A stretch of 64,000 nucleotides of DNA. Source: Parabacteroides goldsteinii. GTDB taxonomy: Bacteria > Bacteroidota > Bacteroidia > Bacteroidales > Tannerellaceae. The translations under genes were made by a program, and so were the position numbers. Numbering within the stretch: the first letter of the stretch is position 1; every line of letters starts with the position of its first letter. Shown piece after piece: positions 29,438 through 38,560 of this stretch. The notes under the pieces are model-generated. The model saw nothing but the letters and a program-made list of their open reading frames with translations, ran no database searches and was not told the DNA's origin. The stretch spans positions 88,334-152,333 of the forward strand of contig NZ_JADNBB010000017.1 in NCBI RefSeq assembly GCF_015550595.1, given 5' to 3'.

Positions 29438-31375
29438 CTATCGCTGTTCGTTATCGGACACTGTGTTCGTTTTCGTGAGGCTTAAAATACCGTCTTCCAG
29501 AGAAAATCGCTCATCATGTTCGGAAAGAAACCGGATAGCCGTTATGATTTTATCTGCCGGGAAAGAGAACTCTTCCGGCAGCTTTTTTACTTCCTGTGGG
29601 CCATTGTCTTCCAGTGTTTTCAATAAAGCCTCCCGTATGGTGTTGAATGTATGGTTGTTCAGTCCCGAGTCGTTTTTGGCCAGGCAGACATCACAGCAAC
29701 CGCAATCGGAAGTGTCCTTTTCACCGAAGTAAGTGATCAGCATCCGGCTCCGGCAGATTCGGTTTTCCTCTATGTAATCTATTACCCGATTCATCCGGTT
29801 TTCGAAACGTTCTTTACGCTCTTCATAGGCCGAGCGCGGGATGGAGAGGTATTTGATCTCCTCCCTTGTCCGGGTATAGATGATGAGCGGTGTCTTTTTA
29901 TGTGGAATATAATTGACGATCCTGTATTTGGAAAGTCCGATCAATACGTCATATATCTCTTGCTGGCTCAGTCCGGTTCGGGTGGAAATCAGCCCTTCAT
30001 TAATATATACATAATCGGAAAACAGTCCGGTATAAGAACGGAGGATGCATTGGATCACCTCGTCTGTCTTTCTATCCTGGTGCAGATACTTGTAAAGTTC
30101 GTCGCGCGTGGCGGTGAATACCAGGCGGGAAGCATTGTCCTGTTCTTCCGTATATTCTATATAACCGGCCAGCTCCAGTATTTTCAGCGCATGATGAGCT
30201 TGCAAATGTGAAAACTTGTAAGCTGAACAAAAATCGATCAGTGAGAAATCATGTACTGTATCGAGTCCGAATCCGACAGCAATCTGGTAATAATTGCCCA
30301 ATGCATCGTATACCCGGCTGATAAACTCCCTGTCCGGATATTCGTCGGCCAGTCGTTTTTTTAGCTTTGTAGTGTCCGTATTCGAACATAAGGCAACAGC
30401 ATAGGCTCGTTGTTCATCGCGCCCGGCGCGTCCGGCTTCCTGATAGTATTCTTCCAGTGATCCGGGCATATCCAGATGGACAACCAGGCGTACGTCCGGT
30501 TTGTCGATCCCCATACCGAAAGCATTGGTGGATACGATGACACGGCACTCGTTATTTTTCCAGCGGCTTTGTCGGAGATTCTTCTCATCACGGTTGAGCC
30601 CGGCATGGAAAAAGTCAGCCGATATACCGGCTTCCCGCAGTAGGGTCGCAACCTCTTTGGTCCGTTTCCTGTTGCGTACGTAGACAATGGCACTTCCCGG
30701 AACTTTTCCCAGTATGTGAGCCAGCGAGTTTATCTTATCTTCCGTGCGCCGTACGATATAGGAAAGGTTCTTCCGTACGAAACTTTTCCGGAAGACATTC
30801 TTTTCATTGAAGTGCAACCGTTCCTGTATGTCATTGACTACTTCAGGTGTTGCCGTAGCCGTAAGTGCCAATACTGGTATATCGGGTAGTTGTTCGCGGA
30901 TGTCGGCTATCTTCATGTAAGAAGGACGGAAGTCGTATCCCCATTGAGAGATACAGTGACTTTCGTCGATAACCAGCAGGCAAACATTCATCGCTTGCAG
31001 TTTATTTATAAATATCTCGGTCGCTAAACGCTCAGGCGATACATACAGGAATTTATAATTACCGAAAATGCAATTTTCCAATTGGGCGATTATTTCCTGA
31101 CGGGTCATACCCGAATATACGGCAGTGGCTTTGATGCCCAGGCGGCGCAGGTTATCCACCTGGTCTTTCATCAGGGCGATCAGTGGGGTTACGACAATGC
31201 ATATCCCTTCCATGGCCAATGCCGGCACCTGGAAGGTAATCGATTTACCTCCACCGGTCGGCATTAGCCCCAGTGTATCTTTTCCCTCACAAACAGAGTG
31301 TATTATGTCCTCCTGGAGAGGACGAAAAGCAGGGTATCCCCAGTACTTCTCTAATATCTTATGGTAGACGTCCAC
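29438..31375 (-). CDS. recQ: ATP-dependent DNA helicase RecQ
   Basis: 645 aa. Helicase motifs run in order: the Q/motif 0 region FRPLQEDIIHSV, Walker A MPTGGGKSITFQVP, DEAH-type VIDESHCISQWGYDFRPSY, TATATPEV, GMGIDKPDVRLVVH and QEAGRAGRD. The zinc-binding RecQ-Ct part has the cysteines in CRSRMLITYFGE and CGCCDVC. The C-terminus after it is short and I see no HRDC domain. By family it unwinds 3' to 5' and works with RecJ in recombination repair. RecJ is directly upstream (9-bp gap), forming a repair operon. Confidence 0.96.
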   Translation of the reverse strand: MDVYHKILEKYWGYPAFRPLQEDIIHSVCEGKDTLGLMPTGGGKSITFQVPALAMEGICIVVTPLIALMKDQVDNLRRLGIKATAVYSGMTRQEIIAQLENCIFGNYKFLYVSPERLATEIFINKLQAMNVCLLVIDESHCISQWGYDFRPSYMKIADIREQLPDIPVLALTATATPEVVNDIQERLHFNEKNVFRKSFVRKNLSYIVRRTEDKINSLAHILGKVPGSAIVYVRNRKRTKEVATLLREAGISADFFHAGLNRDEKNLRQSRWKNNECRVIVSTNAFGMGIDKPDVRLVVHLDMPGSLEEYYQEAGRAGRDEQRAYAVALCSNTDTTKLKKRLADEYPDREFISRVYDALGNYYQIAVGFGLDTVHDFSLIDFCSAYKFSHLQAHHALKILELAGYIEYTEEQDNASRLVFTATRDELYKYLHQDRKTDEVIQCILRSYTGLFSDYVYINEGLISTRTGLSQQEIYDVLIGLSKYRIVNYIPHKKTPLIIYTRTREEIKYLSIPRSAYEERKERFENRMNRVIDYIEENRICRSRMLITYFGEKDTSDCGCCDVCLAKNDSGLNNHTFNTIREALLKTLEDNGPQEVKKLPEEFSFPADKIITAIRFLSEHDERFSLEDGILSLTKTNTVSDNEQR

Positions 31376-31384
31376 CGGTTTCCT

Positions 31385-33109
31385 TCATATGTCATCGACC
31401 TTTATGTCTTTAACCATGAGTTGTAAGGTCGTGTTCCCGTTATACGTATTTTCTTCGATGGTATAGCAAATATTAAAAGGTTTCATCCCCTTAATATGCT
31501 TACTGTGTTCATGCATCCCGAAAGCGATACCGTGAATCGGTGTATTCGATTTGTCGTCTATCAGTTCCAGTTTGATATGTTCCAGTTCTTTACCTACCAG
31601 CTTGCTTGTGCCGTAATCTTTGACGTTCAGTGAGCAGAACACCGGTTTCTGGTTGTCGGGTCCAAAAGGGTTCATCCGTTTGAGCTCACCCATGAATTTG
31701 GTATTGATCTCTTTCAGGTCGAGTACGGCATCGATGTCGATCTGCGGTGTCATCTGTTCCGGGATGATTTCGTCTGCAGCGAGTTTTAGGAAACGATCGG
31801 TGAAAGCTTCCAGGTTTTCCTCTTTCAGGGAAAGGCCGGCAGCATAGGTATGTCCTCCGAAGTTTTCCAACAGGTCGCGACAGTTCTCTATCGCCTTGTA
31901 TATATCGAAGCCGGTAACCGAGCGGGCAGAACCGGTAATCAGTTCGGACGATTTGGTCAGTACGACTGCCGGGCGGTAATACTTTTCAGTCAGGCGGGAG
32001 GCAACAATACCGATAACTCCTTTATGCCAGCCCGGATTGTAGACTACGATTGCCTTCCGGTCTTCCATATTGGCGAATTCATCGATGATGGCGTTGGCCT
32101 CGTCTGTTATTTTTTTGTCCAGTTCACGGCGTTCGTCGTTATACTGGTTGATATTTTCGCTCTTTTCGCGGGCCGATTCGACATCTTTGGCCAGTAGCAG
32201 GTCTACTGCTTCCTTTCCATTCATCATACGCCCGGATGCATTGATACGGGGACCGATCTTAAATACGATATCACTGATGGTGATATCTTTTCCGGTCAGT
32301 CCGCAGATATCTATGATCCCTTTCAACCCCAGGCTGGGATTGCTGTTTAGTTGCTTCAGTCCGTAGTAAGCCAGAATACGGTTTTCTCCTGTAATAGGCA
32401 CGATATCGGAAGCGATGCTGACAGCTGTCAGTTCAAGCAATTTTTCCAATTCTGAGAAGGGGAAATTATTGCTTTTGGCAAAAGCCTGCATAAACTTAAA
32501 GCCGACCCCGCAGCCCGATAAATGTTCGTAGGGATAGATAGAATCTACCCGCTTGGCATCCAGTACAGCTACCGCGTCCGGAAGCGTATCGTCCGGCATA
32601 TGGTGATCGCAAATGATAAAGTCGATGCCTTTTTCTTTGGCATACTCTATCTTTTCGATTGCTTTGATTCCGCAGTCGAGTGAGATAATTAAGGTTACGC
32701 CGTTTTCATACGCGTAATTGATCCCCTTGTAGGAAATACCGTACCCTTCGTCGTAACGATCCGGGATGTAATAATCCAGAGTCGAAGAGTAGGGTCTTAA
32801 ATATTTGAACACAAGCGAAACGGCAGTCGTTCCGTCTACATCGTAATCACCGTAAACCAGAATTTTTTCTTTATTCCCAAGAGCCCTGTTCAACCGTTTT
32901 ACTGCTTTTTCCATATCCGGCATCAGAAATGGATCATGTAGGTCGTTGAGATTGGGTTTAAAGAACTTTCTTGCCTCTTCTGCCGTGGTAATCCCTCTCT
33001 GAACAAGCAGGAGACAGATAATGGGACTGAAACCGATCTCAGCCGCCAGCGTATCTCTCTTACGTAATTCTTCTTCTGTCGGGGTTTGAAAATTCCATTT
33101 GTTAGTCAT
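31385..33109 (-). CDS. recJ: Single-stranded-DNA-specific exonuclease RecJ
   Basis: 574 aa. DHH-family marks: VYGDYDVDGTTAVSL (motif I), the DCGI region, CDHHMPDDTLP (DHH), HLSGCGVGFKF, and the DHHA1 domain with GWHKGVIGIVASRLTEKYYRP and GSARSV, then GGHTYAAGLSL. It degrades single-stranded DNA 5' to 3'. First gene of the recJ-recQ pair. Its upstream region, about 76 bp from the start codon, carries the four-unit 22-nt array described separately. Confidence 0.96.
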   Translation of the reverse strand: MTNKWNFQTPTEEELRKRDTLAAEIGFSPIICLLLVQRGITTAEEARKFFKPNLNDLHDPFLMPDMEKAVKRLNRALGNKEKILVYGDYDVDGTTAVSLVFKYLRPYSSTLDYYIPDRYDEGYGISYKGINYAYENGVTLIISLDCGIKAIEKIEYAKEKGIDFIICDHHMPDDTLPDAVAVLDAKRVDSIYPYEHLSGCGVGFKFMQAFAKSNNFPFSELEKLLELTAVSIASDIVPITGENRILAYYGLKQLNSNPSLGLKGIIDICGLTGKDITISDIVFKIGPRINASGRMMNGKEAVDLLLAKDVESAREKSENINQYNDERRELDKKITDEANAIIDEFANMEDRKAIVVYNPGWHKGVIGIVASRLTEKYYRPAVVLTKSSELITGSARSVTGFDIYKAIENCRDLLENFGGHTYAAGLSLKEENLEAFTDRFLKLAADEIIPEQMTPQIDIDAVLDLKEINTKFMGELKRMNPFGPDNQKPVFCSLNVKDYGTSKLVGKELEHIKLELIDDKSNTPIHGIAFGMHEHSKHIKGMKPFNICYTIEENTYNGNTTLQLMVKDIKVDDI

Positions 33110-33185
33110 TATATATTATTTTTTCTTTTTTATCTTTCCACACAGCCTTGCAGCTGTTCATTGCTCTTCCTTGTTTGAGATAAAA

Positions 33186-33269
33186 GTTTCACTCGGATGA
33201 AACAAAAGTTTCTTAGGTATGAAACATTCGTTTCACTTAAGAGAAACTAATGTTTCCCCATAGTGAAAC
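33186..33269. repeat. Array 1: four 18-nt palindromes at a 22-nt period
   Basis: Units 33186-33203, 33208-33225, 33230-33247 and 33252-33269 each have the form GTTTC-N8-GAAAC, for example GTTTCACTCGGATGAAAC. The spacers are 4 nt each (AAAA, ATTC, TAAT). The arms are identical while the 8-nt centres and the spacers all differ. This lies in the 342-bp gap between recJ and tsaC; the rest of the gap is AT-rich with a -7 box for tsaC near its right end and no other structure seen. Confidence 0.85.
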
Positions 33270-33423
33270 AAAGATCTGTGTTGCTGTCTCATTCATCTCT
33301 TCCGGAAGTTTTCTTTATTTTCCTTTCAACCCGTAAAATTAGGAATTTAAAATGGATAATAGCAATAGCTCAGGGAAAATAGTTTTTTTGTTATTATTTT
33401 TTTATAAGTACACGAATCATTTG

Positions 33424-33431
33424 TACATTTG
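33424..33431 (+). promoter_or_regulatory. -7 promoter box of the tsaC operon
   Basis: TACATTTG matches TAnnTTTG and lies 21 bp before the tsaC ATG. No convincing -33 box at the usual distance. Confidence 0.4.
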
Positions 33432-33451
33432 TCACAATATTATAAAAAACA

Positions 33452-34012
33452 ATGACGGAAGATATTAAAAAGGCCTGCGAAGTAATGCAGGAAGGCGGTA
33501 TAATACTCTATCCCACAGATACAATTTGGGGAATAGGTTGCGATGCAACGAATGAAGAAGCTGTGCAACGTGTGTATGAGTTAAAGAGAAGAGCAGACAA
33601 TAAGGCCATGCTGGTCTTGTTGGATAGTACTGCAAAACTCGAAATGTATGTATCGGATGTTCCCGATGTTGCATGGGATTTGATCGAAGTGGCAGACAAG
33701 CCGCTGACCATTATCTACTCCAATGCAAAAAATCTGGCAAAAAACCTGTTGGCTGACGATGGAAGCGTGGGTATTCGTATTTCGAATGAAGAATTTTCGC
33801 GTAAACTGTGCGAACGTTTCCGTAAACCGTTGGTGTCGACATCTGCCAATGTGAGCGGTGAACTTTCACCGGCTAATTTCTCGGAAATATCGGATGTAAT
33901 CAAAAACGGAGTAGATTATATTGTTGGCTATCGTCAGGATGATATGAGCAAGGCACAACCATCAAATATTATAAAACTTGGTGCCGGAGGTCTTATTCAG
34001 GTTATCAGATAA
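33452..34012 (+). CDS. tsaC: L-threonylcarbamoyladenylate synthase (Sua5/YrdC family)
   Basis: 186 aa, a single YrdC domain without the extra Sua5 domain. Marks are GGIILYPTDTIWGIGCDATNEEAV, VYELKRRADNKAMLVL (the KRR..K substrate site) and PLVSTSANVSGELSP. By family it makes threonylcarbamoyl-AMP from threonine, bicarbonate and ATP for the t6A modification at position 37 of ANN-decoding tRNAs. First gene of a tight five-gene run (spacers 1-3 bp) with a sugar transferase, ClC channel, fmt and a DUF454 gene. Confidence 0.95.
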   Translation: MTEDIKKACEVMQEGGIILYPTDTIWGIGCDATNEEAVQRVYELKRRADNKAMLVLLDSTAKLEMYVSDVPDVAWDLIEVADKPLTIIYSNAKNLAKNLLADDGSVGIRISNEEFSRKLCERFRKPLVSTSANVSGELSPANFSEISDVIKNGVDYIVGYRQDDMSKAQPSNIIKLGAGGLIQVIR

Positions 34013-34014
34013 GA

Positions 34015-35415
34015 ATGAAGAAAAGTAGGCAGGCAGGAAAATACATATTATCAGATTTTATCTCTGCATCTGTAGCCTGGTTTTTATTTAACTGGCTGCG
34101 ATATAAGGAAGTGGCTATTTATGAGGGGGCCGGTTCTTTCAGTAATTATCTGGCTTATATGCAGGTATTGAAAGGGCAGTTTCTGATCCCTTTCTTCTGG
34201 TTGACTCTGTACTATTTTTCGGGTTATTACAATAAACCGTTCGGAAAGTCGAGGTTGACCGAGTTGTTTTCAACTTTTGTCACTTCTTTGATCGGAGTTG
34301 TTCTGATTTTTTTTATCGTAGTATTGAACGATCTGCCTCGTTCGTTTCATATTTACTACGAACTCTTTTTTGTATTATTCGGTTTACAGTTCGTATTGAC
34401 CTATATCCTGCGTCTGTCTATCACACTTGCGGGCCTGCGGAAAATAAAAAGCAGGGAAGGGGCAATGAATGTATTGATTATCGGAGCAGGGAAGAAGGCA
34501 TGTAGTATTGCTAAAGATCTTTATCGGATGGGATATAATATTTCCGGTTTTATACCGGAAGATCCGGTAACTCCGGTAGAGGTGGATCAAAAAGAAGTGC
34601 TGGGATCTTTGGACGATTTACCGATGATTGTTGCAGAAAAGAGGATCGATGAACTGGTGCTTGCCGCAGAAACGGATGATAATAAAAAATTGTTGAATAT
34701 ACTCTATTCGCTTTATCTTTATAAGTTACCGATCAAAGTCCTGGCCGATAAGTTAAGTATGCTCTCACAGGTAAAGATAAAGACGATTCGTGGCATTCCT
34801 TTGGTGAATGTGACAGATAACAATTTCTCGCAGGTAGAAAAGAATATCAAGCTGTTTATGGATAAAGCCATATCTGCTTTGGTTCTTTTCCTGTTCTCAC
34901 CGATGTATTTTTATATTGCATATCGGGTGAAGAAGGATTCTCCGGGACCGGTCTTTTTCCGTCAGGAACGGATCGGATATATGGGAAAACCCTTTATGAT
35001 CTATAAGTTCCGGACGATGTATGTGGGGGCCGAAGATAAAGGTCCGTTGCTATCGTCCGAAAATGATGAACGTATTACTCCGTTCGGGCATATTATGCGG
35101 AAGTACCGGCTGGATGAATTTCCCCAGTTCTGGAATGTGCTGAAAGGGGATATGTCGGTAGTAGGACCGCGACCGGAGCGGAAATATTTTATTGATCAGA
35201 TAGTAAAAGTTGCGCCTTACTATTATTTACTGCATAACGTACGCCCCGGTATCACTTCCCTGGGGATGGTAAAATATGGGTATGCCAGTGATGTGGATAA
35301 GATGATCGAGCGCATGAAATATGATGTTTTATATTACGAAAATATGTCGTTACTGCTGGATATAACAATATTGATCTACACAGTAAAGACAGTGTTTACA
35401 GGTAAAGGTATTTAA
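34015..35415 (+). CDS. Polyprenyl-phosphate sugar phosphotransferase (WbaP/WcaJ-like)
   Basis: 466 aa. Five membrane helices in the N-terminal 290 residues are interrupted by a Rossmann-like CoA_binding_3 segment (about residues 140-250, MNVLIIGAGKKACSIAKDL). The C-terminal Bac_transf domain (about residues 280-465) has the KDSPGPVFFRQERIG, MIYKFRTM, RKYRLDEFPQFWNVLKGDMSVVGPRPE and PGITS motifs. By family it moves a sugar-1-phosphate from a nucleotide sugar to undecaprenyl phosphate to start a surface polysaccharide repeat. No other capsule genes are near, so it may be the housekeeping initiator of a surface or O-glycan pathway. Confidence 0.93.
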   Translation: MKKSRQAGKYILSDFISASVAWFLFNWLRYKEVAIYEGAGSFSNYLAYMQVLKGQFLIPFFWLTLYYFSGYYNKPFGKSRLTELFSTFVTSLIGVVLIFFIVVLNDLPRSFHIYYELFFVLFGLQFVLTYILRLSITLAGLRKIKSREGAMNVLIIGAGKKACSIAKDLYRMGYNISGFIPEDPVTPVEVDQKEVLGSLDDLPMIVAEKRIDELVLAAETDDNKKLLNILYSLYLYKLPIKVLADKLSMLSQVKIKTIRGIPLVNVTDNNFSQVEKNIKLFMDKAISALVLFLFSPMYFYIAYRVKKDSPGPVFFRQERIGYMGKPFMIYKFRTMYVGAEDKGPLLSSENDERITPFGHIMRKYRLDEFPQFWNVLKGDMSVVGPRPERKYFIDQIVKVAPYYYLLHNVRPGITSLGMVKYGYASDVDKMIERMKYDVLYYENMSLLLDITILIYTVKTVFTGKGI

Positions 35416-35416
35416 A

Positions 35417-37201
35417 ATGGCAAAAGAAGGTTTATTTTACAGGTTTCTGTTGTGGCGTGATAAGCATATAAAAGAGAAACATTTTATTCTGGTGATCAGT
35501 TTTCTGGTCGGTATATGTACGGCGGCGTCTGCTATCATACTGAAACAGTTGATTCATCTGATACAGCATATCCTTACCGGGAATTTTGATGCCAGTGGGG
35601 TGAACTACCTGTATCTGCTTTACCCGGTAATTGGTATCCTGCTGGCCGGATTGTTCGTTAAGTATATTGTACGTGATGATATCAGTCATGGGGTAACCAA
35701 GATCCTTTATGCTATTTCACAGCGTAAGAGCCGGATCAAACCGCATAATACCTGGACATCCATTGTCGCCAGTTCCGTGACTATCGGATTCGGTGGATCG
35801 GTAGGAGCAGAGGCCCCGATCGTTTTGACCGGAGCGGCTATCGGTTCCAATCTGGGGCGTTTGTTCCGTATGGAGCAGAAAACCTTAATGCTGTTGGTCG
35901 GCTGTGGGGCGGCAGGTGCGATTGCCGGTATTTTTAAGGCACCTATTGCCGGACTGGTTTTTGTGATCGAAGTATTATTGCTCGACCTGACCATGACCTC
36001 TGTATTGCCTTTATTGATTTCGTCGGTGACGGCAGCAACTGTTTCCTATATTTTTACAGGAACGGAAGCTATGTTTAAATTTTCTCAGACCGAGGTTTTT
36101 GAGATAGAACGTATTCCGTACGTACTGTTGTTGGGCGTTTTTTGTGGTCTGGTATCCTTGTATTTTACCCGTGTGATGAACCGGGTGGAAGGAATGTACC
36201 GGAAACTGGGTGTTTACTGGAAGAAGTTTCTGCTGGGAGGCGTGATGCTGAGTATCCTGATCTTCCTTTTCCCTCCGTTGTATGGTGAAGGTTACGATAC
36301 GATCGGTTCTTTATTGAACGGACAGTTCTCGCATATTATGGATAAGAGTTTATTCTATGACCTGAATGATAATTACTGGGGAATTATCGTATTCCTGTTC
36401 CTGATCCTGCTGACTAAAGTTTTTGCATCGAGTGCGACTAATGCCGGTGGCGGTTGTGGTGGTATTTTTGCACCTAGTTTGTATTTAGGCTGTATTTCAG
36501 GATTCCTGTTTGCTCATACCTCCAACTATTTCCCGTTTACGATGTATATTTCGGAAAAGAATTTTGCCCTGCTGGGCATGGCGGGGATCATGTCGGGAGT
36601 TATGCATGCACCGCTTACCGGGGTATTCCTGATTGCGGAACTTACCGGTGGATACGATCTTTTTCTTCCGTTAATGATCGTTTCCATCAGTTCATACCTG
36701 ACAATTCTGATGTTCGAACCCCACAGTATCTACTCGATGCGTCTGGCTCAGAAAGGAGAATTGCTTACACACCATAAAGACCGTGCCGTACTGACTTTGC
36801 TGAATACCGATAGTGTGATCGAGAAAGACTTCCAGACTGTATCACCGGAAATGTCGCTGGGCGATATGGTTAAAGTAATTGCAAAGAGCGGACGAAATGC
36901 ATTCCCGGTTATTGACGATAAAGGTGTTTTGTTGGGGATCGTGCAATTGGATAATATCCGCAACATTATGTTCCGTCCTGAGTTATATAACAGGTTTCAT
37001 GTATCTAAGTTTATGGTCTCGGCCCCGGCCAAGATACAGATAGGAACCCCGATGGAGCAGATTATGGGTATATTTGATGATACGAAAGCCTGGAATCTTC
37101 CCGTGGTGGATGAAGAAGGCCGTTATGTCGGATTTATGTCGAAGTCGAAGATATTTAATTCATACCGCGAAGTATTGGTAGAAAACTTTTCAGGAGATTA
37201 A
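35417..37201 (+). CDS. ClC-type chloride channel or antiporter with CBS domains
   Basis: 594 aa. The membrane part (about residues 20-430) shows the ClC signatures GFGGSVGAEAPIVLTGAAIGS, GCGAAGAIAGIFKAPIAG and GGGCGGIFAPSLYLGC. Two CBS domains cover about residues 455-590 and could bind nucleotide. The first selectivity motif is GSVGAEAP rather than the classical GSGIP or GREGP. The usual gating glutamate is within VGAE. Whether it is a channel or a H+/Cl- antiporter cannot be told here. Starts 1 bp after the previous stop. Confidence 0.93.
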   Translation: MAKEGLFYRFLLWRDKHIKEKHFILVISFLVGICTAASAIILKQLIHLIQHILTGNFDASGVNYLYLLYPVIGILLAGLFVKYIVRDDISHGVTKILYAISQRKSRIKPHNTWTSIVASSVTIGFGGSVGAEAPIVLTGAAIGSNLGRLFRMEQKTLMLLVGCGAAGAIAGIFKAPIAGLVFVIEVLLLDLTMTSVLPLLISSVTAATVSYIFTGTEAMFKFSQTEVFEIERIPYVLLLGVFCGLVSLYFTRVMNRVEGMYRKLGVYWKKFLLGGVMLSILIFLFPPLYGEGYDTIGSLLNGQFSHIMDKSLFYDLNDNYWGIIVFLFLILLTKVFASSATNAGGGCGGIFAPSLYLGCISGFLFAHTSNYFPFTMYISEKNFALLGMAGIMSGVMHAPLTGVFLIAELTGGYDLFLPLMIVSISSYLTILMFEPHSIYSMRLAQKGELLTHHKDRAVLTLLNTDSVIEKDFQTVSPEMSLGDMVKVIAKSGRNAFPVIDDKGVLLGIVQLDNIRNIMFRPELYNRFHVSKFMVSAPAKIQIGTPMEQIMGIFDDTKAWNLPVVDEEGRYVGFMSKSKIFNSYREVLVENFSGD

Positions 37202-37204
37202 AAG

Positions 37205-38179
37205 ATGGAAAAAAAAGATTTACGGATTGTATATATGGGTACTCCCGACTTTGCCGTGGAGAGCCTGCGTGCCTTGGTTGAAGGTGGTTATAATGTAGTA
37301 GGAGTGATTACGATGCCGGATAAACCGGTTGGACGTCATGGCAGTGTTTTGCAGGCCAGCCCGGTAAAAGAATATGCTTTGTCGCAGAATCTCCCGGTGT
37401 TGCAGCCGGAGAAGTTGAAGGATGAAGCGTTTATTTCAGAACTGCGTGCGCTGAATGCCGATTTGCAGATAGTGGTTGCTTTTCGTATGTTGCCGGAAGT
37501 AGTGTGGGATATGCCACGTTTCGGAACATTCAATCTGCATGCATCTTTGTTACCACAATATCGTGGGGCTGCTCCGATCAATTGGGCTGTTATTAACGGG
37601 GATACTGAAACTGGGGTTACAACTTTCTTCCTTACTCATGAAATCGATACCGGAAAAATTATCCGTCAGAAACATCTTCCGATAGCCGATACCGATAATG
37701 TGGGAATGGTACATGATGCACTAATGACAATAGGTGCAGGGTTGGTTACGGAGACGGTCGATTTATTGCTGGCCGGTAAAGTCGATGCCATTCCTCAGGA
37801 AGAGTTTATTAAAGATGTCATCGAGTTGCGTCCAGCTCCCAAGATATTTAAAGATACCTGCCGTATCGATTGGAATCAGCCGTTAAAGAAAATCTATGAT
37901 TTTATCCGTGGTTTGTCTCCGTATCCTGCGGCCTGGACGGAGTTGGTTGCAGTGGATGGAAGTCGTCAGGCTTTAAAAGTCTATCAGGCCGAAAAACATC
38001 CTGCATCACATAATCAGGCTGTTGGTACTATCCTTACAGACGCAAAGAGCTATATCGATATCGTGGTTGAAGATGGTTATATCCGTCTTGTGGATCTTCA
38101 ACTGGCTGGTAAGAAACGGATGGGCGTAAAAGACTTCCTGAACGGTAATAAACAAATCGGAAATTATACTGTAAAATAA
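37205..38179 (+). CDS. fmt: Methionyl-tRNA formyltransferase
   Basis: 324 aa. The formyltransferase domain has RIVYMGTPDFAVESL, the N10-formyl-THF loop and catalytic region NLHASLLPQYRGAAPINWAVINGD and the conserved ETGVTTF. A C-terminal anticodon-arm-binding-like domain follows from about residue 210 (DFIRGLSPYPAAW, LQLAGKKRMGVKDFLNG). It formylates initiator Met-tRNA. Usual length. Tight operon with the genes before and after. Confidence 0.97.
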   Translation: MEKKDLRIVYMGTPDFAVESLRALVEGGYNVVGVITMPDKPVGRHGSVLQASPVKEYALSQNLPVLQPEKLKDEAFISELRALNADLQIVVAFRMLPEVVWDMPRFGTFNLHASLLPQYRGAAPINWAVINGDTETGVTTFFLTHEIDTGKIIRQKHLPIADTDNVGMVHDALMTIGAGLVTETVDLLLAGKVDAIPQEEFIKDVIELRPAPKIFKDTCRIDWNQPLKKIYDFIRGLSPYPAAWTELVAVDGSRQALKVYQAEKHPASHNQAVGTILTDAKSYIDIVVEDGYIRLVDLQLAGKKRMGVKDFLNGNKQIGNYTVK

Positions 38180-38181
38180 GA

Positions 38182-38556
38182 ATGGGAGAAACCAGACGTA
38201 TTATCTATATCATCCTGGGTTCTTTCTTCCTGATATTGGGAGCAATCGGCCTGTTTGTACCGTTGCTCCCGACTACTCCTTTCTGGTTGTTGACCTGCTG
38301 GTTTTATCTTCGCAGTTCGGAGACGTTATATAACCGGGCGATGAGCAATCGCTATTTCGGCTCTTATATCAGAAACTATATGGTTGACAAAGCTATTCCT
38401 TTGCAATCGAAAATCATTTCTATTTCAGTCATGTGGCTTTCAGCTATTTTGACCTCTCTCTTTCTAATCGAATATCTCTGGGTGAAAGGGTTGCTGATAT
38501 TGATCAGTATCGGGGTTACCTGGCATATAATCTCTTTTCCCACGAAGAAGAAATAA
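38182..38556 (+). CDS. DUF454 (YbaN-like) small membrane protein
   Basis: 124 aa with the YbaN signature near the start: LGSFFLILGAIGLFVPLLPTTPFWLLTCWFYLRSS, then NRYFGSYIRNY. Two N-terminal and two C-terminal membrane helices are predicted by eye (residues 8-42 and 78-118). Function unknown. Last gene of the tsaC run; it converges with the AraC gene, with only 4 bp between the two stops. Confidence 0.9.
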   Translation: MGETRRIIYIILGSFFLILGAIGLFVPLLPTTPFWLLTCWFYLRSSETLYNRAMSNRYFGSYIRNYMVDKAIPLQSKIISISVMWLSAILTSLFLIEYLWVKGLLILISIGVTWHIISFPTKKK

Positions 38557-38560
38557 GTTT

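Noticed and set aside
33186..33269. CRISPR array
   Set aside because: Units are only 22 nt apart with 4-nt spacers, repeats are dyads with variable centres, and no cas gene is present in the window.
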